Assembly (NCBI GenBank): GCA_020746995.1
Contig: JAGPXD010000004.1
Span: forward strand, 4,340,001-4,404,000
Direction of reading: 5' to 3'
Source of the DNA: Plectosphaerella cucumerina
Lineage: Eukaryota > Ascomycota > Sordariomycetes > Glomerellales > Plectosphaerellaceae
Length of the DNA: 64,000 nt
The stretch's first letter is position 1; each line of letters starts with the position of its first letter. The position numbers and the translations under genes were made by a program. Positions 55,046 to 64,000 of this stretch are shown here, one piece after another. The notes below the pieces were generated by a model that did not search any database, was not told the origin of the DNA, and saw only the letters and a program-made list of their open reading frames with translations.

Positions 55046-55764
55046 CTGAAGCATGATTAGCTGCGTTTGTGACAAATTCAATACACAAAAGTATTTTCAT
55101 GACAGGTGCTCAGTATGCGATGTAAGAATGTATCCACACGACGACCGCGGACGGTCTTCAGAATTGCAGAATTCTAGGTTGCTCATCATAGCACGGGGGG
55201 TGTATGAGAGGTAAGAACTTACCATAGAAATGAAGCTGGACTAGCGACGCAGTGAGTCAAGGTCAAGGCACCCAGCATGGCCTGATGTCTGGATCAGCTC
55301 GAGTTGGCTCTTGCTGTAGGATGATGTTCTCGATTTTCACGTCGCATCGATCCAACAGCAGAGGCAACCCAAGGCGATGCAGACATGAGGCTATGCACGG
55401 GCAGCCTTGGTGAGTGTCGCTGAGGGAAATACCCCAGATACCGATCACGCGTCCTCCCGATGTCTCTCGCTGCAGGATCATGCTTGGATTTCACCTCACA
55501 TGCATCCAACAACAACAGACAGCTCGAGAAACCAGGTCACGCTCGGGCGTCGGCGGACGAAGACGAAGAGGAAACCGAAGAATGAGAAATTACGCGGTGA
55601 GAAGCTTTAAAATTGCTCCTGCCAAGCGATGACTAAGAATGGGTCCGACCTCAAAAACACGTGCACCCAAGACCAACACCACAGCGTCAGCAGGGGCACA
55701 TAGACTCCAATGTTATTACAGCGGTTCAACCGCAGGGTATACTCGCTACATGCGCTCTCTCTGC
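55046..55764. other. Intergenic region between convergent genes
   Basis: Contains a diverged direct repeat (about 55310-55365 and 55467-55517) sharing blocks such as GCTG(T/C)AGGAT and CATCCAACAA/ATCCAACAG. Otherwise nothing seen. Confidence 0.45.
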
Positions 55765-57921
55765 CTACACAACCATCGCCCCATTCACACCAACAGCCTC
55801 AACCCGACTCACCAACTTCTTCACCGCTGTCCACTCATCCGCCTTCAAATCATCCCTTCCACCCAAGCCAGATGAAACCTCAAACACGGTCAACGTCCCG
55901 TCAATACCCCCCGTCGCCAGCCTCTTGCCCTCGCTCGGCTCCCACGCCACCTTGTTCAGGCTCTTGGACAGCATCGTCCTCCCGTCCTTCCGCGCGCTGG
56001 GCGAGATGCGCGCGACTGGCTCCTCTGTTTCGACTGTCAAGTCCCACAGTTCCAGCCACCCGGCCCCGTCGACGAGCGAGAACACACCAGGTTTAACCGG
56101 TGACCAGCGCGCGTCGTAGACAACGTCCTCCCTGACAAAGTCAATAAGAGGCGCCACGATCCCCTCCCCGCCTGCCGTTGACGTCGCAGCAGGTGCGCGC
56201 ACCTTCCACAGACGCACGCTCCAGTCCAGCGAAGACGAGAGCACCAAGTCACCCAGGTCCACCGGCCCCCTCGCAGGGTGGAAATCAACAGACATGACCG
56301 GCGCCGTGTGTCCCTTGTAGCTGAACCTCGCGTCCACGCCCGCCTTGGCCCCCGCCCTGTCGTAGCGATGGCACGGGAAAATAGTCCCCTCCTCACTACC
56401 CACCAGGAAGAACGTCGGATCCGCCTGCGGGAACGCAAGACACGTCGGGCTCACATCGTCAACCTTGTACGTCGGCGGCGCCTTGAGCTCCAACAACTCC
56501 TGCGGCTGCGCAAACACATCCATGCTCCACCCGCACACGACGCCATCCGTCGAGCACGAGATGATATTGTTGGCGTTCTGCGTGCCCACGATATCCACAG
56601 AGTACACAGGGTGCGTGTGTCCGTATCCCGTAAGCGGGGTCTTCTGCACCGGCGCGGATTTCGCTCGTGTATCCCAGAGCAGAACCTGCCCGCTGTATGA
56701 CCCGCCCACGATGAGGTTGCGGTGGTACGGCGAAAATTTGGCCGTCAGCACGTCCGATTGTGCGTGGAAGACGAATTCAGGCCGGTCGTGCAGGTTCAGG
56801 CTCCATACCTGCACTAGGCCGTCTGGGTCGTTGGGTGCTGCTGGGTTCTTGGTGTATGACGCCAGGAGCAACTCTGGGTGTGCGGGTGAAAAGTCGATGC
56901 TGCTGATCATGCGCTTCTTGGACCATCGCTCGTCGAAGAACTGCGCTACCTCGCGCACTCGTCGCCGCCCCTTGCCGCCGGTGTTGGTGCTGCCGCCCAG
57001 GCCGCCGGCTTCGTCGTCGCCGTCGTCGACATCGTGTTCTGCCGTCGCGTAGTCTGTCAGAATGTCGTACTCGTCCAGCGCGCGCTCGATGACCTTGGTC
57101 GACTTGTCGAGGAAGTCCACAAAGTCGTCTGAAGCCGTCACCGCTGTGAGCTCCTCATCCGTGAGCTTGCGCATCGGGTAATTGGTCGCCGCCGGCTCGC
57201 TTCCCGCCCCGCCATCCTTGAGCAGCTCTCGTGTCGCCTTGAGCTCCTCCTCGACCTCCTTGCGGATGTTTTGTCTCAGCTCCTCCTCCCGGTCGCGCTC
57301 TCGCCGACTCATCCGCTTGTTGGGTGTCGAGGACGCACCCGGGAGATCTTCGCCATCTGACAAGGACCCGGCCCTTGGTCGTGCCGCCGCAGCTGTTGGT
57401 GCCCACTCCTCCGTCGTCTGCACGCCCTTGCTGTACGAGAAGATCTCCTTGACCGGGGACGGCGGGCACTCGAAGACGGTCGCCAGGGGTATCGTTGTAA
57501 GCGCCGGCGGCGGTGCCGGGGCTGGGGTTGGCTGGGAAGGGGCGCCGGCGGCCGACGCAATAGCAAACTCGGACGTCTCGTTGCTGAGCTCTCCGGCGCT
57601 GAGGACGCTGTTTGGTCGGCTACCACGCGCGGCGGGCGATGCGGCGCCTCCGGTAGAGCCTGGCCGGCTGTCACCCACGAGCGTGTTGATGAGGGCCTCG
57701 ATGTCGCGGCGGCTATCGGCGCGGCCTGGTGTCGGTGCGATCAGCTATAAGGGTTAGCCGTGAGGGTCGGATCGGGCAAGAGGCAGAAGGCTGCTGACCT
57801 CGCTGGGACTGCCCATGCTCTGGCGGCTGGACGTGGCCTGGCTCGCACGCAGCTCGCGCTGCCGCTTGAGCTCGGCGAGCTTTGCCTTTTTCGCAAGGAT
57901 TTCATCTCGGCGTTGTTGCAT
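55765..57921 (-). CDS. Cytoplasmic dynein intermediate chain
   Basis: Two exons, 57921-57799 and 57744-55765 (54-nt intron), giving 700 residues. Exon 1 encodes the N-terminal coiled coil (MQQRRDEILAKKAKLAELKR) that binds dynactin p150. The joined sequence continues LIAPTPGRADSRRDIEALIN. Next come SPVKEIFSYSKGVQT and a charged coil (SRRERDREEELRQNIRKEVE), followed by the light-chain-binding region and about seven WD40 blades (VYSVDIVGTQNANNIISCST, HTAPVMSVDFHPARG, DLVLSSSLDWSVRLWK, RLATGGIDGTLTVFEV). It scaffolds cytoplasmic dynein, which moves nuclei and endosomes in hyphae. Exon 1 was found from the splice sites (GTCAGC donor, TATAG acceptor) and the coiled coil. Head to head with the ATP synthase subunit e gene. 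Confidence 0.93.
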
Positions 57922-58527
57922 GGCTGCTCACTCCCATGGCGGGGCGAAGGGACGTGGAGGTGGGTTGGTGAGAGTCGACGGGCGTAATGTGTGTTTTAGC
58001 AGAGAGTGCAGCTTCTGGTCCAGCCGTATCTGCAGGATTGGTGAGAGAGGTCGTGGTGGGAGCTGTTGATGTTGTCGGTGTGATGCTGAAATGCCGGCTG
58101 TGACAACACCGCGAAAGTTCCAGGGGGAAGACCCCTGTAGCTTGTGGTGGGGCGGTCAGGTACGGTCTGAGCTTCCAGGTTCAATGTCTGATGCCGCAGC
58201 ACGTGATCGCGGTACGTACTTCCACTGTCAGCTCGGCAATAAACCGGCAAAACACCCGAGCTCTGGCCTGATGGTCCGGTCGCCCCCAAGCTCCAGCCTG
58301 GCGCCGCTGCAGCGACCGCCCCCGGAAAATCTGCGGTTTCTCCCGAGCCAGCCAGCCATTGAGCGCGGGAGCTTTTTCATCCATCCAAAACTTCACCCTT
58401 GACGTCCTAATTCCCTCGATCCCCCGGCCAATTGCCAGCCATTGCCGACACGCGCGCCCTCCGCTGCACTCCTCGAACCTCGCCGGAATCCAGTCGCGTC
58501 AGCCGTACACTTTTTTCTCTCGCCAAA
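57922..58527. promoter_or_regulatory. Divergent promoter region: dynein intermediate chain / ATP synthase subunit e
   Basis: A 606-bp head-to-head spacer that must hold both promoters. No strong TATA element is seen. The side next to the ATP synthase gene is pyrimidine-rich (ttttttctctcgccaaa). Confidence 0.45.
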
Positions 58528-58996
58528 ATGTCGTCCGCCTCCGGAGTCAACGTACGTGTGACCCAGCCAGCCACCCCTTGCGCCCGGGAAGCATGACGAT
58601 GTCAACCGCACCACCCATCCGCCCGCCCCGCCGACACGTGTACGACTCGATATCCGAATACTGACACGCTCCTGCAGGTCCTTCGCTACACCTTCCTGGG
58701 TCTCGGTGTCTTCTACGGCTTCACCCACCAGAGGACCATCACCGCCAGCCATAAGGCCGCCGCCGCACAGAAGGAGTACGACCACAAGCAGAAGCTGATA
58801 GACCAGGCCAAGGCCGAGTGGGCGAAGAAGAACGCCCCGGCCGCCGCCACTACCAGCAGCGCAGGTATGTTAAACCCTGCTCCGATTCAGCTATCTTCCT
58901 TGCTCATCTAACCCGCTCCCAGCCGTCGCCGACTTCAACGACCCCAAGTTCGACCTCGAGGCCTACCTGACCAACCTGGCTAAGGAGAACCCTTAA
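58528..58996 (+). CDS. ATP21: Mitochondrial F1Fo ATP synthase subunit e
   Basis: Three exons: 58528-58551 (8 codons), 58678-58864 and 58923-58996; introns are 126 and 58 nt, the first with a CTGAC branch. The product is 94 residues, normal for the family. A single N-terminal membrane segment, VLRYTFLGLGVFYGFTHQ, contains the G-x-x-x-G motif (GVFYG) through which subunits e and g dimerise the enzyme and shape cristae. A charged helix follows (EYDHKQKLIDQAKAEWAKKN), with a conserved-looking end, FDLEAYLTNLAKENP. No cleavable presequence is needed in this family. Symbol by yeast homology (ATP21/TIM11). Confidence 0.92.
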
Positions 58997-60432
58997 ACAC
59001 AGCGACCGGAGATGACGAAGACGGGGCTACGACAGACGCAACCGAGGACCGCGTCGGGTGGAGGACGAGGACGAGGACGATTCGCCGAGGCACCCATGAC
59101 CGGGGCTCTCGCGCCGGGAGGCCGCGGACTAGACGGTGCGGCCGTCCGACGGACCACAGCGATAGGAGGGCGCTGAGCGGCCAGCTGTCGCTGCATAGAC
59201 ATTTCCTTATGCCTCCTTGACAGGTACATGTGTACAATACTACGACTGAACTAGTCTCGATGGTGATCGAGTGATGGTGACGGGAGTCGGCACGACGGTC
59301 AAAGTCCTGCAGATTAATCGATGGAAGATGATTTGGAAGTTTAAGTATTCGTCGGGGGTAGCCTCAAGCTGTGCTGGTCTATCAGGGCAAAGTCAGTTCA
59401 AGCTGTCATGCAGTAACAACTCGAAGCAGCACGCAACTCGTGACAGGATTTGGTGCCCGAGTTATTCACATTTAATATCATCTTCGTCTTCGTCACTTTC
59501 CAATAAGCCAACTCTAGCAACTGCAGTCTCCAGAGTGGGCAGACATGAGGGATGTATTCGGTGTAGGATCCCTAGGACCAAAGGCCGGGCTAAGGAGAGA
59601 CATAGGTATCCTGTTCACAAGCAACGTATCTCAGGATCATTTGACTACAGTTATTATTTGATCATGCAGTGATCGGCTACTACTTTCATCCCGTTGAGAG
59701 CTCTCTCATTCTGTCCCCTTTACTTGACATACTTTCAAGTCGTGTGGTGGGAGTAATGCCGGGTTACTTATATTATCACTGGATGTTTTTCAAATTTATC
59801 ATGTCAAATTGCCAGGCTATGAGAGCACCTGCCACAGCAGCAAAGTCAATGATGCCGCGGATAATAAAGGGCTCTCATTTTTGGGGACAATAGTCGAAGG
59901 AATTCATCACGGCAAGATGTCTGATCAAAGATGAAAACTTGACAACTTGCTTCGGCATTAATCAAAGCAAAAACACATCAGGCATCTTTTTAATCAGGTG
60001 CCTATGGTGTGCGGAAGTCATCTTTAGAAGGCAGCAGCTTCCACCAGCAGGCATTCAGCAAGTTCCAGTTGAAGTGCACCTCCCTGATCATCTGAATGGT
60101 GTGCTGATCTTGGTGGTGCAGTGTGAGCTCGGTCTGGGACCCACCCAGCTGGTAGACCCACTTGCCATCGCCCACTCACCCAACTAGTAGTGACATTTCC
60201 ATGCCAACCCCGATACACCGATAACTCTCTCACCGTTATCGTTCCCGTTATCGCCGCCACCCAACCCTCCTATCGGGCCATGTGTCGGCAAATCCCTCTA
60301 GACGAGCTCCCAAGCTCAAGCTGTCCTTCTGCAACTTCCTGGCAGTTGACGTCCGCAAGCCCGCGTCAACGCCCATCTCCATCACCTCGTCCACACCTCC
60401 CGCAGCCAGCTTTCCACCCCGAGGCCACCACC
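58997..60432. other. Intergenic region with an AT-richer island
   Basis: From about 59270 to 60000 the sequence is visibly richer in A/T than its surroundings (tattattatc, cattttttgg-type tracts) and has only short, uninformative open frames. It could be an eroded repeat or a plain spacer. The last 200 bp are the STT3 leader. Confidence 0.45.
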
Positions 60433-62918
60433 ATGTCGGCCAAAACGCTGGAAAGCCCCTCTGGGGAAAACACGAGGGCCGTTCTTCGCGTCATTATTCT
60501 CTGCCTGATTGCCGCGACCGCCGTTGCAAGCCGTCTCTTCTCGGTCATTCGTAAGTCGAGTCCCCTCCGAGGCGCCACGAAGTGCTACTCCTCCGGAGCT
60601 CTGTGGCCGCCACCCACACCTCAATGGCTTGACCAAGAGGCTCAATCTGGAGACCTCCAGCTCTGAAACCACCTGCTAACTTCCAATTCCAGGTTTCGAG
60701 TCCATCATCCACGAGTGTCCGTTCCTTCCCCCTCCGAGACATCCCCCCCGCCCGCTGACGATTCCCTTCAGTCGACCCCTGGTTCAACTTCCGCGCCACC
60801 AAATACCTTGTCGCCAACGGCTTCGAGTCCTTCTGGGACTGGTTCGATGACCGCACCTGGCACCCTCTCGGTCGGGTCACCGGAGGCACCCTGTACCCCG
60901 GCCTCATGGTCACCAGCGGCATCATCTACCACGCGCTGCGCGCGTTGACTATCCCCGTCGACATCCGCAACATCTGCGTGCTGCTGGCGCCCGCCTTCTC
61001 CGGCCTCACGGCCTTCGCCGCCTACCTGCTGACCAACGAGATGAGCGCTTCGCCCTCCGCCGGCCTGCTCGCCGCCGCCTTTATGGGTATCGCGCCCGGC
61101 TACATCTCGCGCTCCGTCGCCGGCAGCTACGACAACGAGGCCATCGCCATCTTCATTCTCGTCATCACCTTCTACTTCTGGATCAAGGCCATCAAGCTCG
61201 GCTCCATGCTCTGGGGCGCCATCTGCGCCCTCTCGTACGGCTACATGGTGGCTTCGTGGGGTGGCTACGCCTTCATCACCAACATCATCCCCCTCCACGT
61301 CGTTGCTCTGCTGTTCATGGGCCGGTACAGCCCGCGCCTCTACATCGGATACAACACCTGGTACGTGCTGGGTGCTCTGGCCAGCTTCAACATCCCCTTT
61401 GTCGGCTTCGCACCTCTGAGGTCGGCCGAGCATGTCGGCGCGCTTGGCACCTTTGGTCTGCTGCAGCTGTTCGGCTTCTTCGACTTCCTTCGCGGTAGCC
61501 TCACGTCTCGCCAGTTCAAGCTTGTCGTCTTCAGCCTGGGTGCAGTTATTGTCGGCATCGCTGCGGCCGGTCTGGTTACCGCTACGGCCTTTGGCTACAT
61601 CGCGCCCTGGGGCGGACGCTTCTACTCGCTGTGGGACACGAGCTACGCCAAGATCCACATCCCCATCATCGCGTCCGTGTCGGAGCACCAGCCGACCGCG
61701 TGGCCCGCCTTCTTCTTCGACCTCAACTTCCTCATCTGGCTGTTCCCCGCTGGTGTCTGGCTCTGCTTCCAGGAGCTGCGCGACGAGCACGTCTTCATCG
61801 TCGTCTATGCCCTCACGGGCAGCTACTTCGCCGGCGTCATGGTCCGTCTCATGCTCACTCTGACGCCCTGTGTGTGTGTTGCCGCCGCCCTGGCCGCCTC
61901 GCAGATCCTCGACACGTTCCTGCTCGCCGACTCTCCCGAGGCCCCCGATGAGGATTCCGAGGGTGACAAGGCCCCCACCAAGGTGGTCGATGAGCCCGGT
62001 CTCAAGGCGGATAACACCCCCTACGTCGGTATCTTCGGCACCCTGTCCAAGGTTATGATCAGCGGCTTCATGCTCATCTACCTGGTTCTCTTCGTCATGC
62101 ACTGCACCTGGGTCACGTCCAACGCCTACTCGTCCCCCTCGGTCGTGCTCGCCAGCCGCATGCCCGATGGCAGCCAGCACATCATCGACGACTACCGCGA
62201 GGCGTACCAGTGGCTGCGCCAGAACACCAAGGAGGACGCCAAGATCATGGCCTGGTGGGACTACGGCTACCAGATTGGTGGCATGGCTGACAGGCCTACG
62301 CTCGTCGACAACAACACCTGGAACAACACGCACATCGCCACCGTCGGCAAGGCCATGGCCTCCCGCGAGGAGGTCAGCTACCCCATCATGCGTGCGCACG
62401 AGGTCGACTACGTGCTCGTCGTCTTTGGCGGTCTGCTCGGCTACTCGGGTGACGACATCAACAAGTTCCTGTGGATGGTGCGCATCGCCGAGGGCATCTG
62501 GCCCGACGAGGTGCAGGAGCGCAAGTTCTTCACCAGCCGCGGAGAGTACAAGGTCGACGCCGATGCCACTGAGACGATGAAGAACAGCCTGATGTGAGTG
62601 AAGAGAAGTGGTTGATAATGATCATGGCTAACCCCCTGCAGGTACAAGATGTCCTACTACAACTACAACAGCCTCTTCCCGCCCGGCCAGGCGCAGGACC
62701 GTGTCCGTGGCGTCCGCCTCCCGGATGTTGGCCCCGTTCTCGACACCGTCGAGGAGGCCTTCACCAGCGAGAACTGGATCATCCGCATCTACAAGGTCAA
62801 GGACCTTGACAACCTGGGCCGCGACCACATCGCCGCCGGCGCCTTTGACAGGGGCCAAAAGAAGAAGGCCAAGGGAGGCGCCAAGAGGCGCGGTCCCCGC
62901 GTCCTTCGCGTGGACTAA
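60433..62918 (+). CDS. STT3: Oligosaccharyltransferase catalytic subunit STT3
   Basis: Four exons: 60433-60550, 60693-60716 (24 nt), 60772-62593 and 62642-62918, giving 746 residues. STT3 transfers the lipid-linked glycan to Asn in N-x-S/T sequons in the ER lumen. The first luminal loop has FDPWFNFRATKYL with the catalytic Asp; a second acidic motif lies in SRSVAGSYDNEAIAIF. SVSEHQPTAWPAFFFDL contains the S-V-S-E motif of external loop 5. MAWWDYGYQIGG (WWDYG at about 542-546) is the sequon-recognition motif, followed by VDNNTWNNTHIATVGKAM. About 13 hydrophobic segments fill the N-terminal two thirds. The C-terminus is strongly basic (GQKKKAKGGAKRRGPR). The microexon 2 (RFESIIHE) is placed by phase and conserved sequence. 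Confidence 0.96.
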
Positions 62919-63482
62919 ACTGAGGAAGAAGGAGGAGGAATACCGCACGGAATCTAACCGGAGCGGGTTTTCTGTTTGCTCGGATGGTAAAAGGGCCGGG
63001 TATAGAGGCCCCGGCATGTACCTAGAGGGCACGCATGCCAGAGCCACAGGAGTGGCAATGTACTATTCATGACCAAGGTGCGAGGACGTAGGCCAGCTGA
63101 AGGCATTTGCATGGTGATGCTTGACGTGAGGGTGTGTAGACTGGGAGCATGAGGCAGGCACGCAGAAAAATCTGCTCCTGCCTCGTGGACAGATGCGAGG
63201 CCTGAAAATTAGGGACGACTGCCCTAGACGAGGCACCACAAAGGGCAAGAGCCTCCTGTTGCTGTACCTGCAAGTACCGTTTCCTCCCTCACACATATTT
63301 TCCCCTTCTACTGCCATAGTCACTTCTCCCTTTTCTATTCTTCTTACCTCTTCCACGTCCACCTCACCACCCGACCTATCCTTCTACGTGCTACAATACC
63401 CAAAATTCACCTCTTCAACATTCAGGTGGCCTCCGTGGCCGACAATACGCCCCCTTGCAGTCCGAAATCTCTGCAGCCCGGG
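62919..63482. other. Intergenic region
   Basis: The 3' flank of STT3 and a CT-rich leader for the right-edge gene. A possible 3' splice site (acattcag) at about 63417-63424 might begin an upstream coding segment in frame with that gene. Confidence 0.45.
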
Positions 63483-64000
63483 ATGCGAGCGCAACGCAAG
63501 TCAGCCGGCAAGGTCTCGCTGCTGGCATCGCTCGGCGAGGCTTTGGGCATATCCAGCCGCCCTTCCACGAAGCGCGGCCGGCCCAAGTCAAGGCGACACA
63601 TCCATCTGCGTGGGCCCTCGCCTCATGATGGGTATGGCTCTGAGGCTTCGGGAGATGACTACGCTCCCCGTGTGATCGTCAAGCAGAAGGGACGCTTTGG
63701 TTCTGCATCGACTCCCTCTCGTCGTCGGGTCAGTAACGAGACAGCCTCCTCGTCTGGCTCTGAGTCGTCCTCTGCAAAGCCCGCCAAACCATCGTCCACA
63801 TCCTCCGCAACCGAGTCCATCGCCAGGTCTCCCCAGAAGGGCCTCTACAGGCTCACGGCGCCGGATCTCCTTCAGTCAACCTACTCACTGTACAACTACA
63901 ACGTCGAACAGACACCTGCGCCCATCTCCGAGACTGAGTTCTTCAAGACGGTAGCCGAGCTCGAGAAAGACTACAACCGCCGCTCTGCACCACCCAAGCA
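63483..64000 (+). CDS. Partial gene at the right edge; AT-hook-containing hypothetical protein
   Basis: From ATG 63483 one frame stays open to the window end (172 codons). It contains LLASLGEALGISSRPSTKRG, then RPKSRRHIHLRG with the AT-hook core KRGRPK, a long Ser-rich stretch (NETASSSGSESSSAKPAKP), and a more ordered segment (GLYRLTAPDLLQSTYSLYNY, then ISETEFFKTVAELEKDYNRR). This suggests a nuclear, DNA-associated protein, but the family is not recognised. The frame is also open upstream of the ATG to an acceptor-like cag at 63424, so an earlier exon cannot be excluded. Confidence 0.65.
   Translation, partial: MRAQRKSAGKVSLLASLGEALGISSRPSTKRGRPKSRRHIHLRGPSPHDGYGSEASGDDYAPRVIVKQKGRFGSASTPSRRRVSNETASSSGSESSSAKPAKPSSTSSATESIARSPQKGLYRLTAPDLLQSTYSLYNYNVEQTPAPISETEFFKTVAELEKDYNRRSAPPK

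Noticed and set aside
1..64000. CRISPR arrays, bacterial insertion sequences, rRNA genes or plasmid origins
   Set aside because: None seen; the gene structure is eukaryotic and the only regular arrays are short minisatellites without spacers.

Overview
The window is nuclear DNA of a filamentous ascomycete (Pezizomycotina, most likely a Sordariomycete). The evidence is short 46-142 nt introns with GT..AG ends and CTAAC/CTGAC branch sites, GC-rich third codon positions, CT-rich leaders, and single-copy fungal genes such as RIM15-type kinase, STT3, TBCE and dynein intermediate chain. The species cannot be named from sequence alone.

Region 1 (1-8.9 kb): delta-1-pyrroline-5-carboxylate dehydrogenase (+), an FAD monooxygenase and a Zn2Cys6 regulator (both -), and a tail-anchored hypothetical protein (+). 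Region 2 (9.5-15.1 kb) is an accessory island. A gene of unknown family ('A', -) and a fungal HNH-type gene (+) are divergent, and around them lie a broken HNH paralog, a second copy of A, two more HNH scraps and two minisatellites. The only full-length HNH gene has lost its His residues, while the broken copy keeps them. This is the part of the window most likely to hold something undescribed.

Region 3 (16.6-38 kb): bHLH factor (+), a small basic protein (+), a phosphate-type MFS permease (-), a 1907-residue RIM15/CEK1-type kinase (-) preceded by 5.7 kb without a recognisable gene (with a 13-copy TGACGTAC repeat), and a nuclear low-complexity protein (-). Region 4 (38.7-43.2 kb): three related BTB genes, two of them head to head. 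Region 5 (44-48 kb): a four-helix membrane protein, a secreted DUF1996 protein and tRNA-Ala(AGC).

Region 6 (48.3-63 kb) is a dense housekeeping block: peroxisomal MaoC-type hydratase (C-terminal SKL), tubulin cofactor E, CCCH zinc-finger protein, pyridoxal-reductase-like AKR, dynein intermediate chain (-), ATP synthase subunit e and STT3. Tubulin cofactor E and the CCCH gene each show an apparent one-base deficit at a homopolymer (G5 and C6), which may be base-call errors. A gene with an AT-hook runs off the right edge.

Apart from the divergent pairs (A1/HNH1, BTB1/BTB2, dynein IC/ATP synthase e), the genes are independent monocistronic units. All exon coordinates were worked out by hand from splice signals and paralog comparison. 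Family calls rest on recognised motifs, not on database searches.
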